From Hyphomicrobium sp. (GTDB lineage: Bacteria > Pseudomonadota > Alphaproteobacteria > Rhizobiales > Hyphomicrobiaceae): 64,000 bases of DNA. The notes beneath the pieces were generated by a model. The model did not search any database. It was not told the DNA's origin and was given only the letters and a program-made list of their open reading frames with translations. Below are positions 47,898 through 59,210 of this stretch, one piece after another. Both the position numbers and the translations under genes were made by a program. The stretch is from positions 62,001 through 126,000 of the forward strand of contig PERI01000005.1 in assembly GCA_002928515.1 (NCBI GenBank), in the 5' to 3' direction. Position 1 is the stretch's first letter. Every line of letters starts with the position of its first letter.

Positions 47898-50800
47898 ATG
47901 TCGAAGGACAAGCGCCCACCGTCGAAGGTTGAGGCGGAGCCGAGCAAAACTCAAACAGCGGCGAAGGCGGCAGCAGGCGCCGATGCAAATACCGCAGCAG
48001 CGGGCAGCGCGCGCGACTGGAGCGAAACGCTGTTCCTGCCTCAGACCGAATTTCCTATGCGCGCCGGACTGCCCGAACTCGAACCGAAATTACTCAAGCG
48101 CTGGGACGAGATGGGCCTCTACGAAAAGCTGCGGGCGCATGCCAAGGGCCGCACGCGCTTCGTGCTGCACGATGGCCCGCCGTACGCAAACGGCAACATC
48201 CACATCGGCCATGCGCTCAATAAAATTCTCAAAGACCTCGTGGTGAAATCGCAGCAGATGCTGGGCCATGACTCACCGTACGTGCCAGGCTGGGATTGTC
48301 ACGGCTTGCCGATCGAATGGAAGATCGAGGAGGCGTATCGCGCCAAGGGAAAAGAAAAGCCGGACTTCTCAGACGCCAAAGCGATCAATGCGTTTCGCGA
48401 TGAGTGCCGCAAGTTTGCCGGTCAATGGCTCGACGTGCAGCGCGAGGAATTCAAGCGCCTCGGCGTGATCGGCGATTGGGCCAACCCCTATTCGACGATG
48501 AGCTACAAGGCAGAAGCGACGATAGCCCGCGAACTGATGCAGTTTGCCAAGTCAGGTTTGCTGTATCGCGGCTCGAAGCCTGTGATGTGGAGCGTGGTTG
48601 AGAAAACCGCGCTCGCGGAAGCCGAGATCGAGTACCAGGATTATCAGTCCGATATGATCTGGGTGAAGTTTCCGGTTGATCGGCACGACACTGCTCGGGC
48701 GCGTGATAGAGCAGCTGATACGTTGGGACTCGCTGGAGCAAATATCGTTATCTGGACTACAACGCCGTGGACACTACCGGGCAACCGAGCGATTAGTTTT
48801 TCAAGCCGCATAGATTACAATCTTTACGAAGTAACCGACGCCCCAAAAGACAACTGGGCCAAGGTCGGCGACAAATTTGTGCTGGCCGAAAAGCTGGCCG
48901 ACCAAGTCACGAAGGCTGCTAAAATTGATGGCCTCCATCTCGTGCGCCGCGTATCTGCAGCCGAACTTGCCAGTGCGATTTGCGTGCATCCGTTGGCGAA
49001 GCTCGCTTACGACTTCGACGTCCCACTCCTCGACGGCGATCACGTCACCGATGATACCGGCACCGGCTTCGTGCACACCGCGCCGGGGCATGGTGCTGAC
49101 GACTACATCATCTGGAACAAAAATCAGAAGGCGCTACGCGAGCGCGGCATTGACACAACTGTTCCCTTCACAGTTGACGCAGACGGCGTAATGACGAGCG
49201 CTGCGCCGGGCTTCGAAGGCAAGCGCGTTCTCAAAGAAAACGGCGACAAAGGCGATGCCAACGACGCGGTGATTAAAGCGCTGGCAGACGCTGGCAACAT
49301 CATCGCGCGCGGACGCTTGAAGCATCAGTATCCGCACTCTTGGCGTTCCAAGAAGCCGGTGATCTTCCGCAATACACCCCAATGGTTCATTGCAATGGAC
49401 ACTCCTGTTGCGCCCGGCGACTCTCCTTCGTCGAGCCGGCCGCCGGGCGCGGAGCGCCGGAATTCTTTGAGAGATATCTCACTTGCGGAAATTAAGAACA
49501 CCGAATGGGTGCCCAAGTCCGGCCAGAACCGCATCACCGGCATGATCGAGGCCAAGCCCGATTGGGTCGTCTCGCGTCAGCGCGCGTGGGGCGTGCCGAT
49601 CACGGTATTCCGAAATGTCGAAACCGATCAGGTCATTCCCGGACCGGGATTTGCAGAGTCCGATGAACTCGTCGCGCGAATTGAAAAAGCTTTTGAAGAG
49701 CACGGCGCGGACGTGTGGTTCGAAGCCGACGCCAAAGATCGCTTCCTGAAAGGTCTCATTCCAAAAGCCGAACGCGACAAGTGGGAGCAGGTCAAAGACG
49801 TGCTCGACGTCTGGTTCGATTCCGGTTCGACCCACGCCTTCACGCTCGAAGATCCCGCAACCTTCCCGGCCTACAAAGGCCTCGCGCGCAAGCCAAAGGG
49901 CCAGGATCGCGTGATGTATTTGGAAGGCTCCGACCAGCATCGCGGCTGGTTCCACTCATCGCTCATCGAAAGCTGCGGCACGCGCGGTCACGCGCCCTAT
50001 GACGTGGTGCTGACGCACGGCTTCGTGCTCGACGAGAAGGGCCAGAAAATGTCGAAGTCGCTCGGCAACGTCGTCGCGCCGCAAGACGTGATGGCGAAAT
50101 CGGGTGCAGACATTTTGCGCCTGTGGGTGGCAGCCTCCGACTATTCCGACGACCTGCGCATCGGCCCGGAAATTCTGAAAACATTTTCGGAAACCTATCG
50201 CAAGCTGCGCAACACGCTGCGCTGGATGTTGGGCGCGCTCGCGCACTTCGATGCGAAGTCCGATACCGTTGCCGTCAAGAACATGCCGGAACTCGAACGC
50301 TTGATGCTGCATCGCTTAGCGGAAATCGACCACGACGTGCGCAAGGCGTACGAGACCTACGACTATCGCAAGATCGTCGGCATCCTTTCGCAATTCATGA
50401 ACACCGAATTGTCGGCGTTCTATTTCGACATCCGCAAAGACGCGCTGTACTGCGAAGCGCCATCGAGCGTGAAGCGCAAGGCGGCACTCACCGTCGTCGA
50501 TCACTTGGCGGAATGTCTGATCAAGTGGCTCGCGCCCATTCTGTCGTTCACGGCGGAAGAAGCGTGGCTACTTTATAAACCGGGCGAAGCAGACAGCGTA
50601 CATCTGGCAGCGTTCCCGAAAATCCCGCGCGGTTGGCGCGACGACAATCTCGCCGCCAAGTGGGACCGCGTGCGCGAAGTGCGGAGCGTGGTCACCGGCG
50701 CACTTGAAGTCGAACGCGCGGCCAAGCGCATCGGCTCGTCACTCGAAGCCGCACCCGAGGTTTACGTCACCGATGCCGATTTGATGGCTGGCCTCGAAGG

Positions 50801-51059
50801 CGTTGATATGGCGGAAGTTTGCATCACGTCCGACATTGCGATCAGCGATAAGCCAGCGCCCGCTGGCGCGTTCATGCTGCCGAACGAACCGGGCGTCGGC
50901 GTCGTCATCAAGCGCGCGGACGGTACCAAGTGCGCCCGTTCCTGGCGCATCACCAAAGACGTTGGGTCGAACCCCGCCTATCCCGATCTATCGGCGCGCG
51001 ATGCTGCCGCCGTCGCCGAAATAGATGCCCAGAAAGACAGCATGAAAGTTGGCGCGTGA
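47898..51059 (+). CDS. ileS: isoleucyl-tRNA synthetase
   Basis: [69 protein letters not shown]. Start inferred at 47898. Confidence 0.97.
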   Translation: MSKDKRPPSKVEAEPSKTQTAAKAAAGADANTAAAGSARDWSETLFLPQTEFPMRAGLPELEPKLLKRWDEMGLYEKLRAHAKGRTRFVLHDGPPYANGNIHIGHALNKILKDLVVKSQQMLGHDSPYVPGWDCHGLPIEWKIEEAYRAKGKEKPDFSDAKAINAFRDECRKFAGQWLDVQREEFKRLGVIGDWANPYSTMSYKAEATIARELMQFAKSGLLYRGSKPVMWSVVEKTALAEAEIEYQDYQSDMIWVKFPVDRHDTARARDRAADTLGLAGANIVIWTTTPWTLPGNRAISFSSRIDYNLYEVTDAPKDNWAKVGDKFVLAEKLADQVTKAAKIDGLHLVRRVSAAELASAICVHPLAKLAYDFDVPLLDGDHVTDDTGTGFVHTAPGHGADDYIIWNKNQKALRERGIDTTVPFTVDADGVMTSAAPGFEGKRVLKENGDKGDANDAVIKALADAGNIIARGRLKHQYPHSWRSKKPVIFRNTPQWFIAMDTPVAPGDSPSSSRPPGAERRNSLRDISLAEIKNTEWVPKSGQNRITGMIEAKPDWVVSRQRAWGVPITVFRNVETDQVIPGPGFAESDELVARIEKAFEEHGADVWFEADAKDRFLKGLIPKAERDKWEQVKDVLDVWFDSGSTHAFTLEDPATFPAYKGLARKPKGQDRVMYLEGSDQHRGWFHSSLIESCGTRGHAPYDVVLTHGFVLDEKGQKMSKSLGNVVAPQDVMAKSGADILRLWVAASDYSDDLRIGPEILKTFSETYRKLRNTLRWMLGALAHFDAKSDTVAVKNMPELERLMLHRLAEIDHDVRKAYETYDYRKIVGILSQFMNTELSAFYFDIRKDALYCEAPSSVKRKAALTVVDHLAECLIKWLAPILSFTAEEAWLLYKPGEADSVHLAAFPKIPRGWRDDNLAAKWDRVREVRSVVTGALEVERAAKRIGSSLEAAPEVYVTDADLMAGLEGVDMAEVCITSDIAISDKPAPAGAFMLPNEPGVGVVIKRADGTKCARSWRITKDVGSNPAYPDLSARDAAAVAEIDAQKDSMKVGA
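49410..49450. repeat. palindromic element inside ileS coding sequence
   Basis: Perfect 10-bp inverted repeat GCGCCCGGCG ... CGCCGGGCGC with 21-nt loop, translated in frame as part of [18 protein letters not shown]. Confidence 0.65.
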
Positions 51060-51583
51060 TGCAAGCCAACGAAACGCACACCGACGCAAAGTCCAACGGC
51101 TGGCTCTGGGGTCGCTGGTCGGCGCTCGGTCTGACGGTCGCGCTCGCCACCGCCATCATCGACCAAGCGCACAAGTACTGGATGATCTACATCTACGACA
51201 TCCAGTCCAAAGGACGGGTCGAGGTCACGCCGTTTCTCGATCTGGTGTTCGTGAAGAACACCGGCATCAGCTATTCGATGTTTGCGACCGACACGATGGA
51301 AGGGCAGCTCATTCTGGCCAGCTTCGCAGCGGTCGCGAGCATTGCGATGTGGGTGTGGCTTTCGCGTTCGGCGACTGGGCGATTGATGACCTGGAGCATC
51401 GCGCTGATCATCGGCGGGGCCATCGGAAATGCCATTGATCGCTTGACGTTAGGGGGCGTCGCAGACTTCTTCTCGGCGCACGCCTTCGGCTTTTACTGGT
51501 ATGTGTTCAACATCGCCGATATGGCCATCGTTGCCGGGGTGGTCGGGCTGTTGTATGACTCATTCAGGCCAGAGTCGGCGTGA
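51059..51583 (+). CDS. lspA: lipoprotein signal peptidase
   Basis: IIDQAHKYWMIY, VFVKNTGISYSMF, GGAIGNAIDRLTLGGVADFFSAH, YVFNIADMAIVAGV; TGATG overlap with ileS stop. Confidence 0.94.
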   Translation: MQANETHTDAKSNGWLWGRWSALGLTVALATAIIDQAHKYWMIYIYDIQSKGRVEVTPFLDLVFVKNTGISYSMFATDTMEGQLILASFAAVASIAMWVWLSRSATGRLMTWSIALIIGGAIGNAIDRLTLGGVADFFSAHAFGFYWYVFNIADMAIVAGVVGLLYDSFRPESA

Positions 51584-51656
51584 GTCGTAATCTGGCCTCA
51601 AACCCGTCTTAACTCGGGGAATAGGGGACGTGCGCGCGTCAGCGCTGGGGAAAGTC

Positions 51657-52112
51657 ATGGCATTGATAAAATTATCGAAAATTGCCAGGATCGCAGCCGC
51701 GGCAACACTGGCTGTGGCGCTCTCCGCTTGCGGGTTCGATGGCGTCGAACTCAACGGCAAGATTTTCGATGCCGTCGGTTTGAACACCGGCTCGACCCAA
51801 ACAGCAGTCCCGAAACTGAAAGAACGCGCCCCGCTCGTTGTTCCGCCTGGCTTAGAAGCATTGCCAGAACCTGGCAGCGGTAAAGCCGCCGTCGCTGAAC
51901 TGCCTGTCCAAGATCACGACGCCGCAAAGAACGTCAGCAAGAGCGAGCTTGAGCGGCAACAGGCCGAATATTGCGATAAGCATTATCGCCTCGCCAAAGC
52001 CCACGGCGACGAAAGCGCAGATTCCGTCAAAGGCCCACTTGGTCCATGCCGCGGATCCATTTTGACGGCCATTGGCAGCATCAACAAACCGGCTGAGACA
52101 GACGAAGAATAA
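51657..52112 (+). CDS. putative lipoprotein
   Basis: Signal peptide with lipobox-like LAVALSACG; no family recognised. Confidence 0.7.
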   Translation: MALIKLSKIARIAAAATLAVALSACGFDGVELNGKIFDAVGLNTGSTQTAVPKLKERAPLVVPPGLEALPEPGSGKAAVAELPVQDHDAAKNVSKSELERQQAEYCDKHYRLAKAHGDESADSVKGPLGPCRGSILTAIGSINKPAETDEE

Positions 52113-52422
52113 TCTCTGTTTCTGAGCTGTAAGTCGATTGCGGCAAGCTGCGATCTGAGGTTGAGCGACCGCGACGGTAAATGCGGAAGATCTACGCACG
52201 CCAATCACGTGTCATCACAGCCAAACGAAATATAAGGCGTGCCATATGAACGCCTTGTCATTTGACTTACCCACCCCAAATCCGGCTCATAGCATCATGC
52301 GTTACGGCTGCCGGTAGCAGCGTTAACCAGCGAAAATAAACTTATCCCCGGGCTCAGCCAGGGGCTTATCCTGAGGGTTGCGAGCCGACAGTGGCGTAGC
52401 AACCGGATGAAGGACTGAACGA

Positions 52423-53868
52423 ATGCCGATTTGTGCTCGCTTCGCACCCGACGTTTTTAGGCTTCAACGTTTTTGGATTTTAACCGTACTGGCCATCTCC
52501 ATGCTCGCACTGAACCCACACGCTTATGCCGCCGCATCCGCAACACGCGCCACCGAATTCAAACTCGACAACGGCATGCAGGTCGTCGTCATCCCGGATC
52601 GCCGCGCGCCTGTCATCACGCACATGGTCTGGTATCGCGTCGGCGCCGCAGACGAAGATCGCGGCACATCCGGCATCGCTCACTTCCTCGAACATTTGAT
52701 GTTCAAATCCACCGAAAAAATTCAGGTCGGCGAATTCTCGAAAATCGTCAGCCGCCTCGGTGGCCAGGACAATGCTTTCACTGGCAACGACGCGACGGCA
52801 TATTTCCAACGCGTGTCGAAAGATCGTCTGCCGCGCATGATGGAGATGGAAGCTGACCGTATGGTCAATTTGCGGCTCGATGAAAAAGAGGTGCTGACCG
52901 AGCGCGACGTGATTTTAGAAGAGCGCCGCTCGCGTATCGAAAACAATCCATCTGCGTTGCTCAACGAGCAGATGAACGCGGCGATGTATTTGAACCATCC
53001 CTACGGCGTGCCGATCATCGGTTGGTATCACGAGATGCAAAAGCTCTCGCGTCAGGACGCGCTGGAGTTTTACAAAAAATACTATGCGCCCAACAACGCC
53101 ATCCTGATTGTTTCCGGCGATGTGACGCCGGAAGAAGTCAAAACGCTGGCAGACGCCACGTATGGCAAAATTCCCTCGAACCCGGATGTCATCACAAAGC
53201 GTGTTCGTCCGCAGGAACCACCATCACTCGTGCCGCGTCGTGTCGAACTGAAAGACCCGCGTGCCGGCAATTTCTCGTTCCACCGCGATTATCTGACGCC
53301 GAGCTACACGACGGCCAAACCCGGCGAAGCCGAAGCATTGGATCTGATGATGCAGATTGCGGCCTCTGGTTCGACCAGTCGGCTGTATAAAAAACTCGTC
53401 GTTGAAAGCAAATTGGCGTCGAGCGCATCGGGCAGCTATTCAGGCAGCGGTCTCGATAGCGGATCGTTGTCGCTCTATGCAATTGCTGCCGATGGTGTCG
53501 CCTTACGCGACGTCGAAGCCGCCATCGATGCGATTTTTGCGGACATTGTAAAAAACGGCGTGACGCAAGCAGAACTCGATCGCGCGAAAAGCAGTTATCT
53601 CGCCGATTACATCTATGAGAGTGACAATCAGGCGACTTTGGCACGTCGTTATGGTTGGGCCTTGGCTGTCGAGCGCACGGTCGCCGACGTCGAAGCATGG
53701 CCTGAGGCGATCGGCAAAGTCACACGCGAAGAGATACAGAAGGTGGCGGCGCAATATCTGGATTTACGCCGCTCTGTGACCGGCTATCTCATTCCCGACA
53801 AGAGCGGAGTTGCGCAAGGTGGCGACGCGCCTGCGACTGATGATGCCGCCAACAGCGTTGTGAGGTAA
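52423..53868 (+). CDS. M16 family zinc metallopeptidase (catalytic type)
   Basis: Inverted zinc motif GIAHFLEHLMFKST; signal peptide. Confidence 0.93.
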   Translation: MPICARFAPDVFRLQRFWILTVLAISMLALNPHAYAAASATRATEFKLDNGMQVVVIPDRRAPVITHMVWYRVGAADEDRGTSGIAHFLEHLMFKSTEKIQVGEFSKIVSRLGGQDNAFTGNDATAYFQRVSKDRLPRMMEMEADRMVNLRLDEKEVLTERDVILEERRSRIENNPSALLNEQMNAAMYLNHPYGVPIIGWYHEMQKLSRQDALEFYKKYYAPNNAILIVSGDVTPEEVKTLADATYGKIPSNPDVITKRVRPQEPPSLVPRRVELKDPRAGNFSFHRDYLTPSYTTAKPGEAEALDLMMQIAASGSTSRLYKKLVVESKLASSASGSYSGSGLDSGSLSLYAIAADGVALRDVEAAIDAIFADIVKNGVTQAELDRAKSSYLADYIYESDNQATLARRYGWALAVERTVADVEAWPEAIGKVTREEIQKVAAQYLDLRRSVTGYLIPDKSGVAQGGDAPATDDAANSVVR

Positions 53869-53872
53869 GCCA

Positions 53873-55279
53873 ATGACGCTTGTGTCGCGTGTCCTGAACG
53901 CGGGTCGTGAGACCATCGCGCATCTCGAAAATGGCTTTCGCCTGACAGTGCTCGCCACTGTTCTCGGTTTCACACTTACAGCACCGGCCGCAGCCATGAA
54001 CATTCAGACGATCAAAAGCCCAGGCGGTATTGAAGCGTGGCTCGTTGAAGAGCACGGCGTGCCGTTGATGGCACTGCGCTTTGCATTCGATGGCGGCAAC
54101 AGCCAAGATCCAGTCGGCAAAGACGGTGTTGCCAACTTCATCACTGCGATGATGGATGAGGGTGCTGGCGACATCAAAGCCGAAGAGTTCCAGGAGCGCA
54201 TGGAAGATATCGCCATGCGCATGAGCTACGAGGATAGCAAAGACACCCTCTATGGCACGATGGAAACACTGACGGCTAACCGCGATAAAGCGGTCGATCT
54301 GTTGAAGCTCGCCATCCAAAAGCCGCGCTTCGATAAAGATGCTGTCGATCGTATTCGCCAGCAGCTTCTGGCCAATGTGTCTTACGAAGAAAAAGATCCC
54401 GATAAAGTCGCCATGAAGCAGTGGTTGGCGACGGCCTTCGAGGGCCACCCCTACGGCCGCCCCGCGTTGGGCACCGTCGAGACCTTGTCGAAGGTCACAC
54501 GCGACGATCTCGCGGCCTATCACAAGCGCATCTTCACGCGCTCGAATTTAAAAGTTGTTGCCGTCGGCGACATCACCGCCGCCGAATTGGGCAAATTGCT
54601 CGATGAAGTGTTTGGTGGCCTTCCCGAAACAGCGGACCTATTGCCGGTCGCTAAAACCGAACCGGTCAATTCCGGCAAGCAGCAGATCGTCGATATGAAC
54701 GTACCGCAATCGGTGGCAGTGTTTGGATTGGGCGCGATGGCGCGCAAGCATCCCGACTTCATGACCGCATTTGTGATCAACCACATCCTCGGCGGCGGCG
54801 GCTTTTCAGCCAAGCTGATGGAAGAGGTGCGCGAAAAGCGCGGGCTGGCGTATTCAGTTTACACGTATATCCAACCGTTCCAGCACACGTCGATTTTGGC
54901 AGGCTCGGTTGCGACGAAAAATGAATCGATGGCCGAAAGCCTCGACATTATCCGTGCCGAATTGAAGAAGATGGCCGATGCCGGTCCAACCCAGGAGGAC
55001 CTCGACTCGGCCAAAAGCTATCTGACAGGCTCCTATGCGCTGCGCTTTGACACCAACTCGAAAATCGCCAGTCAGCTTTTAGGATTGATGCAGGAAGGCT
55101 TCGGGCCCGATTACGTCGAGAACCGCAACAAGCTGATCGAAGCCGTGACGATGGACGACATCAAGCGGGTTGCAAAAACCTTGCTCGATAGCGATGCGTT
55201 GATTGTGACAGTGGTCGGCAAGCCGGTGGGACTAAAGTCGGCGGCCCCAGTCGCGGTCAAACCTGCAACGCGCGGATAA
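53873..55279 (+). CDS. M16 family peptidase-like protein lacking HxxEH (non-catalytic partner)
   Basis: M16 fold similarity (ILGGGGFSAKLMEEVREKRGLAYSVYTY) but GVANFITAMMDEG at the zinc-motif position. Confidence 0.9.
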   Translation: MTLVSRVLNAGRETIAHLENGFRLTVLATVLGFTLTAPAAAMNIQTIKSPGGIEAWLVEEHGVPLMALRFAFDGGNSQDPVGKDGVANFITAMMDEGAGDIKAEEFQERMEDIAMRMSYEDSKDTLYGTMETLTANRDKAVDLLKLAIQKPRFDKDAVDRIRQQLLANVSYEEKDPDKVAMKQWLATAFEGHPYGRPALGTVETLSKVTRDDLAAYHKRIFTRSNLKVVAVGDITAAELGKLLDEVFGGLPETADLLPVAKTEPVNSGKQQIVDMNVPQSVAVFGLGAMARKHPDFMTAFVINHILGGGGFSAKLMEEVREKRGLAYSVYTYIQPFQHTSILAGSVATKNESMAESLDIIRAELKKMADAGPTQEDLDSAKSYLTGSYALRFDTNSKIASQLLGLMQEGFGPDYVENRNKLIEAVTMDDIKRVAKTLLDSDALIVTVVGKPVGLKSAAPVAVKPATRG

Positions 55280-55412
55280 AACGCGCTTCAATTGTCAATT
55301 TGCCACGAAGCTGCCCTTTGCAGCGTGACTATAATCATGTCCGGCCACAGTTGTGTGGCCGGTGAGCGTTTCGGTGGACGCTGGTGGGCAATCGAAGGGG
55401 CAGGGGCAATCC

Positions 55413-56774
55413 ATGGCGGATGATGGCGGCGTGGCCAAAAAGGCATCGGGTGGCTACCGGCAATCGATTGATGGGTGTTTGGAAAGCACCATTAGTTCGC
55501 ACGGAATATCCAATTCGACGTTGGAAGCTTGGCTAGCGCGCACCGAACCGTTTCTGAAAGAGTTGCGACGCGATTATGCCGACGGTCGCCTTCCGCTGTT
55601 GCGCATTGCTGAAGAACGACAGGATATTTTGGATGCAGCGCGCGCCCTACAAGCACTGTCGGTTGGCGCCAAGACGATCGTGTTTTTCGGTACCGGTGGA
55701 TCAAGCCTTGGTGGCCAGACTCTCGCGCAGTTGGCGGGATGGAATATCCCTGGTGGCGCTGACGCCAAACAACGCACGCGCCCGCGCACGCGTTTCTACG
55801 ACAACCTAGATGGCACGACGCTGGCCGGTGGCTTGAGCGGGCTCGATCTGGCGACCACACGCTTTATCGTCACGTCGAAGTCTGGCGGCACGGCAGAAAC
55901 AATAGCCCAAACAATCGCTGCCTTGCAGACTGTCCATGCGGCGGGTCTCGATGCGCAAATCCCGAAAATGTTTCTCGGTATCACGGAGCCCGCCGATCCC
56001 GAGAAATCGAACGGACTGCGCGCGCTGTTTGAAAGTTTCTCGATCCCGATCTTGGACCACCATCCAGGGATTGGTGGGCGCTATTCCTGCCTGACGAATG
56101 TCGGATTGATGCCCGCGATGGCGCGCGGGCTTGATCCGGTCGCCATCCGTCAAGGCGCGCAAACCGTCATCGACGATTTATTGCAGGCACACTCTGCCGA
56201 TGCCTTCGCACCCGCGCTGGGTGCAGCGATGGCCGTTGCGCTCAACAAGAAAGGCCTGAAGACCTTCGTCGTGATGCCCTATGCCGACAGGCTCGGGCGC
56301 TTAGCAGCCTGGTTTGTGCAACTGTGGTCCGAGAGCCTTGGCAAAGCGGGCAAAGGCACCAGTGCCATTGCAGCGCTCGGTCCGCTCGACCAGCACAGCC
56401 AGTTGCAGCTCTATATGGACGGACCACGCGAGCATTATCTGACGGTATTGCGGGTCGATAGCGCAGGCGCGGGCCCGCGTCTGTCGCCGCAGTTGGCACG
56501 CATCGCAGGTGCTGAATATCTCGGCGGTCAGGCGATTGGCGATATCGTGGCAGCGCAATCCCATGCCGTTCCCGAAGCCCTCGCACGGGCGAATCGTCCC
56601 GTGCGCACCATCGATCTGGACGTACTGAACGAAAAGACTCTCGGCGCCCTGCTGATGCACTTTATGATCGAAACGATTCTGGCCGGCCGATTGCTGGGCG
56701 TCGATCCGTTCGATCAGCCCGCGGTCGAGATGGCCAAGATATTAACGAAGGAGCGCCTCGCCCAAGGCGCATAA
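55413..56774 (+). CDS. pgi: glucose-6-phosphate isomerase
   Basis: VFFGTGGSSLGGQTLAQL, FIVTSKSGGTAETIAQ, GIGGRYSCLTNVGLMPAMARGLD. Confidence 0.85.
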   Translation: MADDGGVAKKASGGYRQSIDGCLESTISSHGISNSTLEAWLARTEPFLKELRRDYADGRLPLLRIAEERQDILDAARALQALSVGAKTIVFFGTGGSSLGGQTLAQLAGWNIPGGADAKQRTRPRTRFYDNLDGTTLAGGLSGLDLATTRFIVTSKSGGTAETIAQTIAALQTVHAAGLDAQIPKMFLGITEPADPEKSNGLRALFESFSIPILDHHPGIGGRYSCLTNVGLMPAMARGLDPVAIRQGAQTVIDDLLQAHSADAFAPALGAAMAVALNKKGLKTFVVMPYADRLGRLAAWFVQLWSESLGKAGKGTSAIAALGPLDQHSQLQLYMDGPREHYLTVLRVDSAGAGPRLSPQLARIAGAEYLGGQAIGDIVAAQSHAVPEALARANRPVRTIDLDVLNEKTLGALLMHFMIETILAGRLLGVDPFDQPAVEMAKILTKERLAQGA

Positions 56775-56804
56775 CGCGCTAGTTTTGCGCGGGAGCTGCC
56801 TGCC

Positions 56805-58583
56805 GTGTTGATCCGTCAGCTATCGCCCGTAACGATCAATCGCATTGCCGCGGGCGAAGTGATTGAACGGCCGGCAAGCGTCGTCAAGGAACTGGTTGAA
56901 AATTCCATAGATGCGGGCGCGCGCCATATCGAGATCGTGATTGCGGACGGCGGGTTGTCGCTCATTCGTGTCAGCGATGACGGGCACGGTATGGGGCCGG
57001 ACGATTTGGCAATGTCGGTCGAGCGCCATGCAACATCGAAACTGTCTGAAGAAGATTTGTTCGATATCCGCAGCCTAGGATTCCGCGGCGAAGCACTACC
57101 GTCGATTGGCGCCATCGCGCATCTGGAGATATCATCGAAGGCCGCAGCGGCGCGTGATGCTTTCAGCCTCGCAGTCGTGCGTGGCGCGAAGGGCGCGATC
57201 AAACCTGCGGCACTGAACAGCGGCACGACGATTGATGTGCGCGATCTATTTTCCGCGACACCCGCGCGGCTGAAATTCATGAAATCGCAACGTGCCGAAG
57301 CCATGGCCGTGATGGAAACGGTACGCCGCTTGGCAATGGCGCATCCAGCAATCGGGTTCATGGTGCAAACCGGCGAGCGCAAGCCGACGCAATTTTCAAA
57401 GCAATCATCAAGTCCGGACGGATTGCTCGTCAGGCTTGGCGATATTATGGGCCGCGCATTCATGGACGATGCGTTGGAAATTGCAGGCGGTGCTTCTGGT
57501 GCGAGCGGACCTATGCGCGTGTTTGGCTTTGCCGGTTTACCGACCCTGCATCGCCCGGATGCCAGCCAACAATATCTCTTCGTGAATGGTCGGCCCGTCA
57601 AAGATAAGCTGCTAATCGGCGCGGTGCGCGCAGCCTATGGCGATTTGATCCCGCGCGGTCGTTCGCCCTTGCTGGCGCTGTTTCTGGAAGTCCAACCCAG
57701 CGATGTCGATGTCAACGTGCATCCGGCCAAAGCCGAGGTCCGCTTTCGCGACAGCGGCCGCGTGCGGGCCATGATGGTTGGCGCGTTGAGCGACGCCTTA
57801 GCGAAAGCGGGGCACCGCGCATCGGCGCGGGGCGGCATAATGACCATTGAAACATTTGAGCCAGGCGTGCTGCCGCACATGGCAGCGCAAGCCTCAACGC
57901 ACGATGGTTTTGCAGAGGCAATGCAAGCGCCGTTCGACGGACTTGATGCGCCAAGTGGCGATGCGCGGGCTGGTGTGACCGATGTCCCAGAAGCTTTGCT
58001 CGACAGGCCGCTTGGCGCAGTGCGCGCGCAAGTGCACGAAAATTATATCGTCGCGCAGACGCGCGATGGGCTGGTCATTGTCGATCAGCACGCAGCCCAC
58101 GAACGCCTCGTCTATGAGCGCCTGAAAGCAAGCTTGGCAAATGGTGGCGTGGCCACGCAAGGCTTACTCATTCCTGCTATTGTCAGCCTCGAGTGCGATG
58201 ACGCAGATATTTTGGTTTCACGTGCCGATGAATTGGCGCAGTTGGGACTGGTGCTCGAAGGGTTTGGCGAAGGAGCCATCGCTGTGCGCGAAACACCAGC
58301 CTTACTTGGCGATACCGATATCGAAGGCTTGGTCAAAGATATCGCCGCAGAGTTGCGCAGCATCGGTTCGGCACGCGCCTTGAGAGACAAACTCGAAGCG
58401 GTGGCATCTCGCATGGCCTGCCACGGAAGCGTGCGCTCGGGGCGAAGATTGTCGGCAGACGAAATGAACGCGCTGTTACGCGCGATGGAAGCGACGCCTT
58501 ACTCTGGCCAATGCAACCATGGGCGACCGACCTATGTGGCTTTGAAACTTACCGACATCGAGCGGTTGTTCGGACGACGCTAA
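56805..58583 (+). CDS. mutL: DNA mismatch repair protein MutL
   Basis: IRQLSPVTINRIAAGEVIERPASVVKELVENSIDAGA, VSDDGHGM, RHATSKL, LGFRGEALPSIGAIA, DQHAAHERLVYE. Confidence 0.97.
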   Translation: MLIRQLSPVTINRIAAGEVIERPASVVKELVENSIDAGARHIEIVIADGGLSLIRVSDDGHGMGPDDLAMSVERHATSKLSEEDLFDIRSLGFRGEALPSIGAIAHLEISSKAAAARDAFSLAVVRGAKGAIKPAALNSGTTIDVRDLFSATPARLKFMKSQRAEAMAVMETVRRLAMAHPAIGFMVQTGERKPTQFSKQSSSPDGLLVRLGDIMGRAFMDDALEIAGGASGASGPMRVFGFAGLPTLHRPDASQQYLFVNGRPVKDKLLIGAVRAAYGDLIPRGRSPLLALFLEVQPSDVDVNVHPAKAEVRFRDSGRVRAMMVGALSDALAKAGHRASARGGIMTIETFEPGVLPHMAAQASTHDGFAEAMQAPFDGLDAPSGDARAGVTDVPEALLDRPLGAVRAQVHENYIVAQTRDGLVIVDQHAAHERLVYERLKASLANGGVATQGLLIPAIVSLECDDADILVSRADELAQLGLVLEGFGEGAIAVRETPALLGDTDIEGLVKDIAAELRSIGSARALRDKLEAVASRMACHGSVRSGRRLSADEMNALLRAMEATPYSGQCNHGRPTYVALKLTDIERLFGRR

Positions 58584-58600
58584 GTGGAGCGTAGACAACC

Positions 58601-58637
58601 AAAGAAAAAGCCTCCCGCGATGTGTCTCGCGAGAGGC
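58601..58637 (-). terminator. Rho-independent terminator of bfr
   Basis: Minus strand: GCCTCtcGCGAgacacaTCGCggGAGGC followed by TTTTTCTTT. Confidence 0.85.
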
Positions 58638-58670
58638 ATCAGATGTCGCCGAAACATTGCGCGATAAATC

Positions 58671-59168
58671 TTAGTGATCCTTCGACTCGTCCGCGCTTTC
58701 AGCTTGCAGAAGTCCGTAATTTTCAACGCCAATCTGCTTCAGCAAATCGAGCTGCGTTTCCAGGAAGTCGATGTGGCCTTCCTCATCTTTCAGCAATTCT
58801 TCGAATAACTGCATCGACACGTAATCGCCGTGTTCGCGGCACAGATCGCGTGACTTGGCATAGGTCTCCCGCGCGATGTATTCGCCCTTCAAATCGCATT
58901 CGAGAACTTCTTTGACGTTCTCGCCGATCATGAGGGGCGCGACGTGTTGAAGGTTCGGATGACCTTCAAGAAAAATGATGCGATCGACGAGTTTATCGGC
59001 GTGCTCCATCTCTTCGATGGATTCCTTGCGTTCTTTTTTGGCAAGTTTGGTGTAGCCCCAGTCGGCCAATAGACGGTAGTGAAGCCAATATTGGTTGATC
59101 GCGCCGAGTTCGAGTTTGAGCGCCTCGTTGAGACGCGCGATGACTTCCTTGTGGCCCTTCATAAACAA
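58671..59168 (-). CDS. bfr: bacterioferritin
   Basis: [71 protein letters not shown]...[21 protein letters not shown]. Confidence 0.96.
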   Translation of the reverse strand: MFMKGHKEVIARLNEALKLELGAINQYWLHYRLLADWGYTKLAKKERKESIEEMEHADKLVDRIIFLEGHPNLQHVAPLMIGENVKEVLECDLKGEYIARETYAKSRDLCREHGDYVSMQLFEELLKDEEGHIDFLETQLDLLKQIGVENYGLLQAESADESKDH

Positions 59169-59184
59169 AACCCTCTCATGCTTA

Positions 59185-59210
59185 AGCTAGTTTAGAATTC
59201 TTCTAGCATA
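59185..59210. promoter_or_regulatory. candidate Irr box / iron control element
   Basis: GCTAGTTTAGAATTCTTCTAGCATA, 17-42 nt upstream of the bfr start; resembles the TTTAGAA-N-TTCTA ICE pattern. Confidence 0.5.

Noticed and set aside
52215-52260. AAGGCGT...ACGCCTT hairpin after the putative lipoprotein as a terminator
   Set aside because: Only a 7-bp stem and no U-tract; not enough to call.
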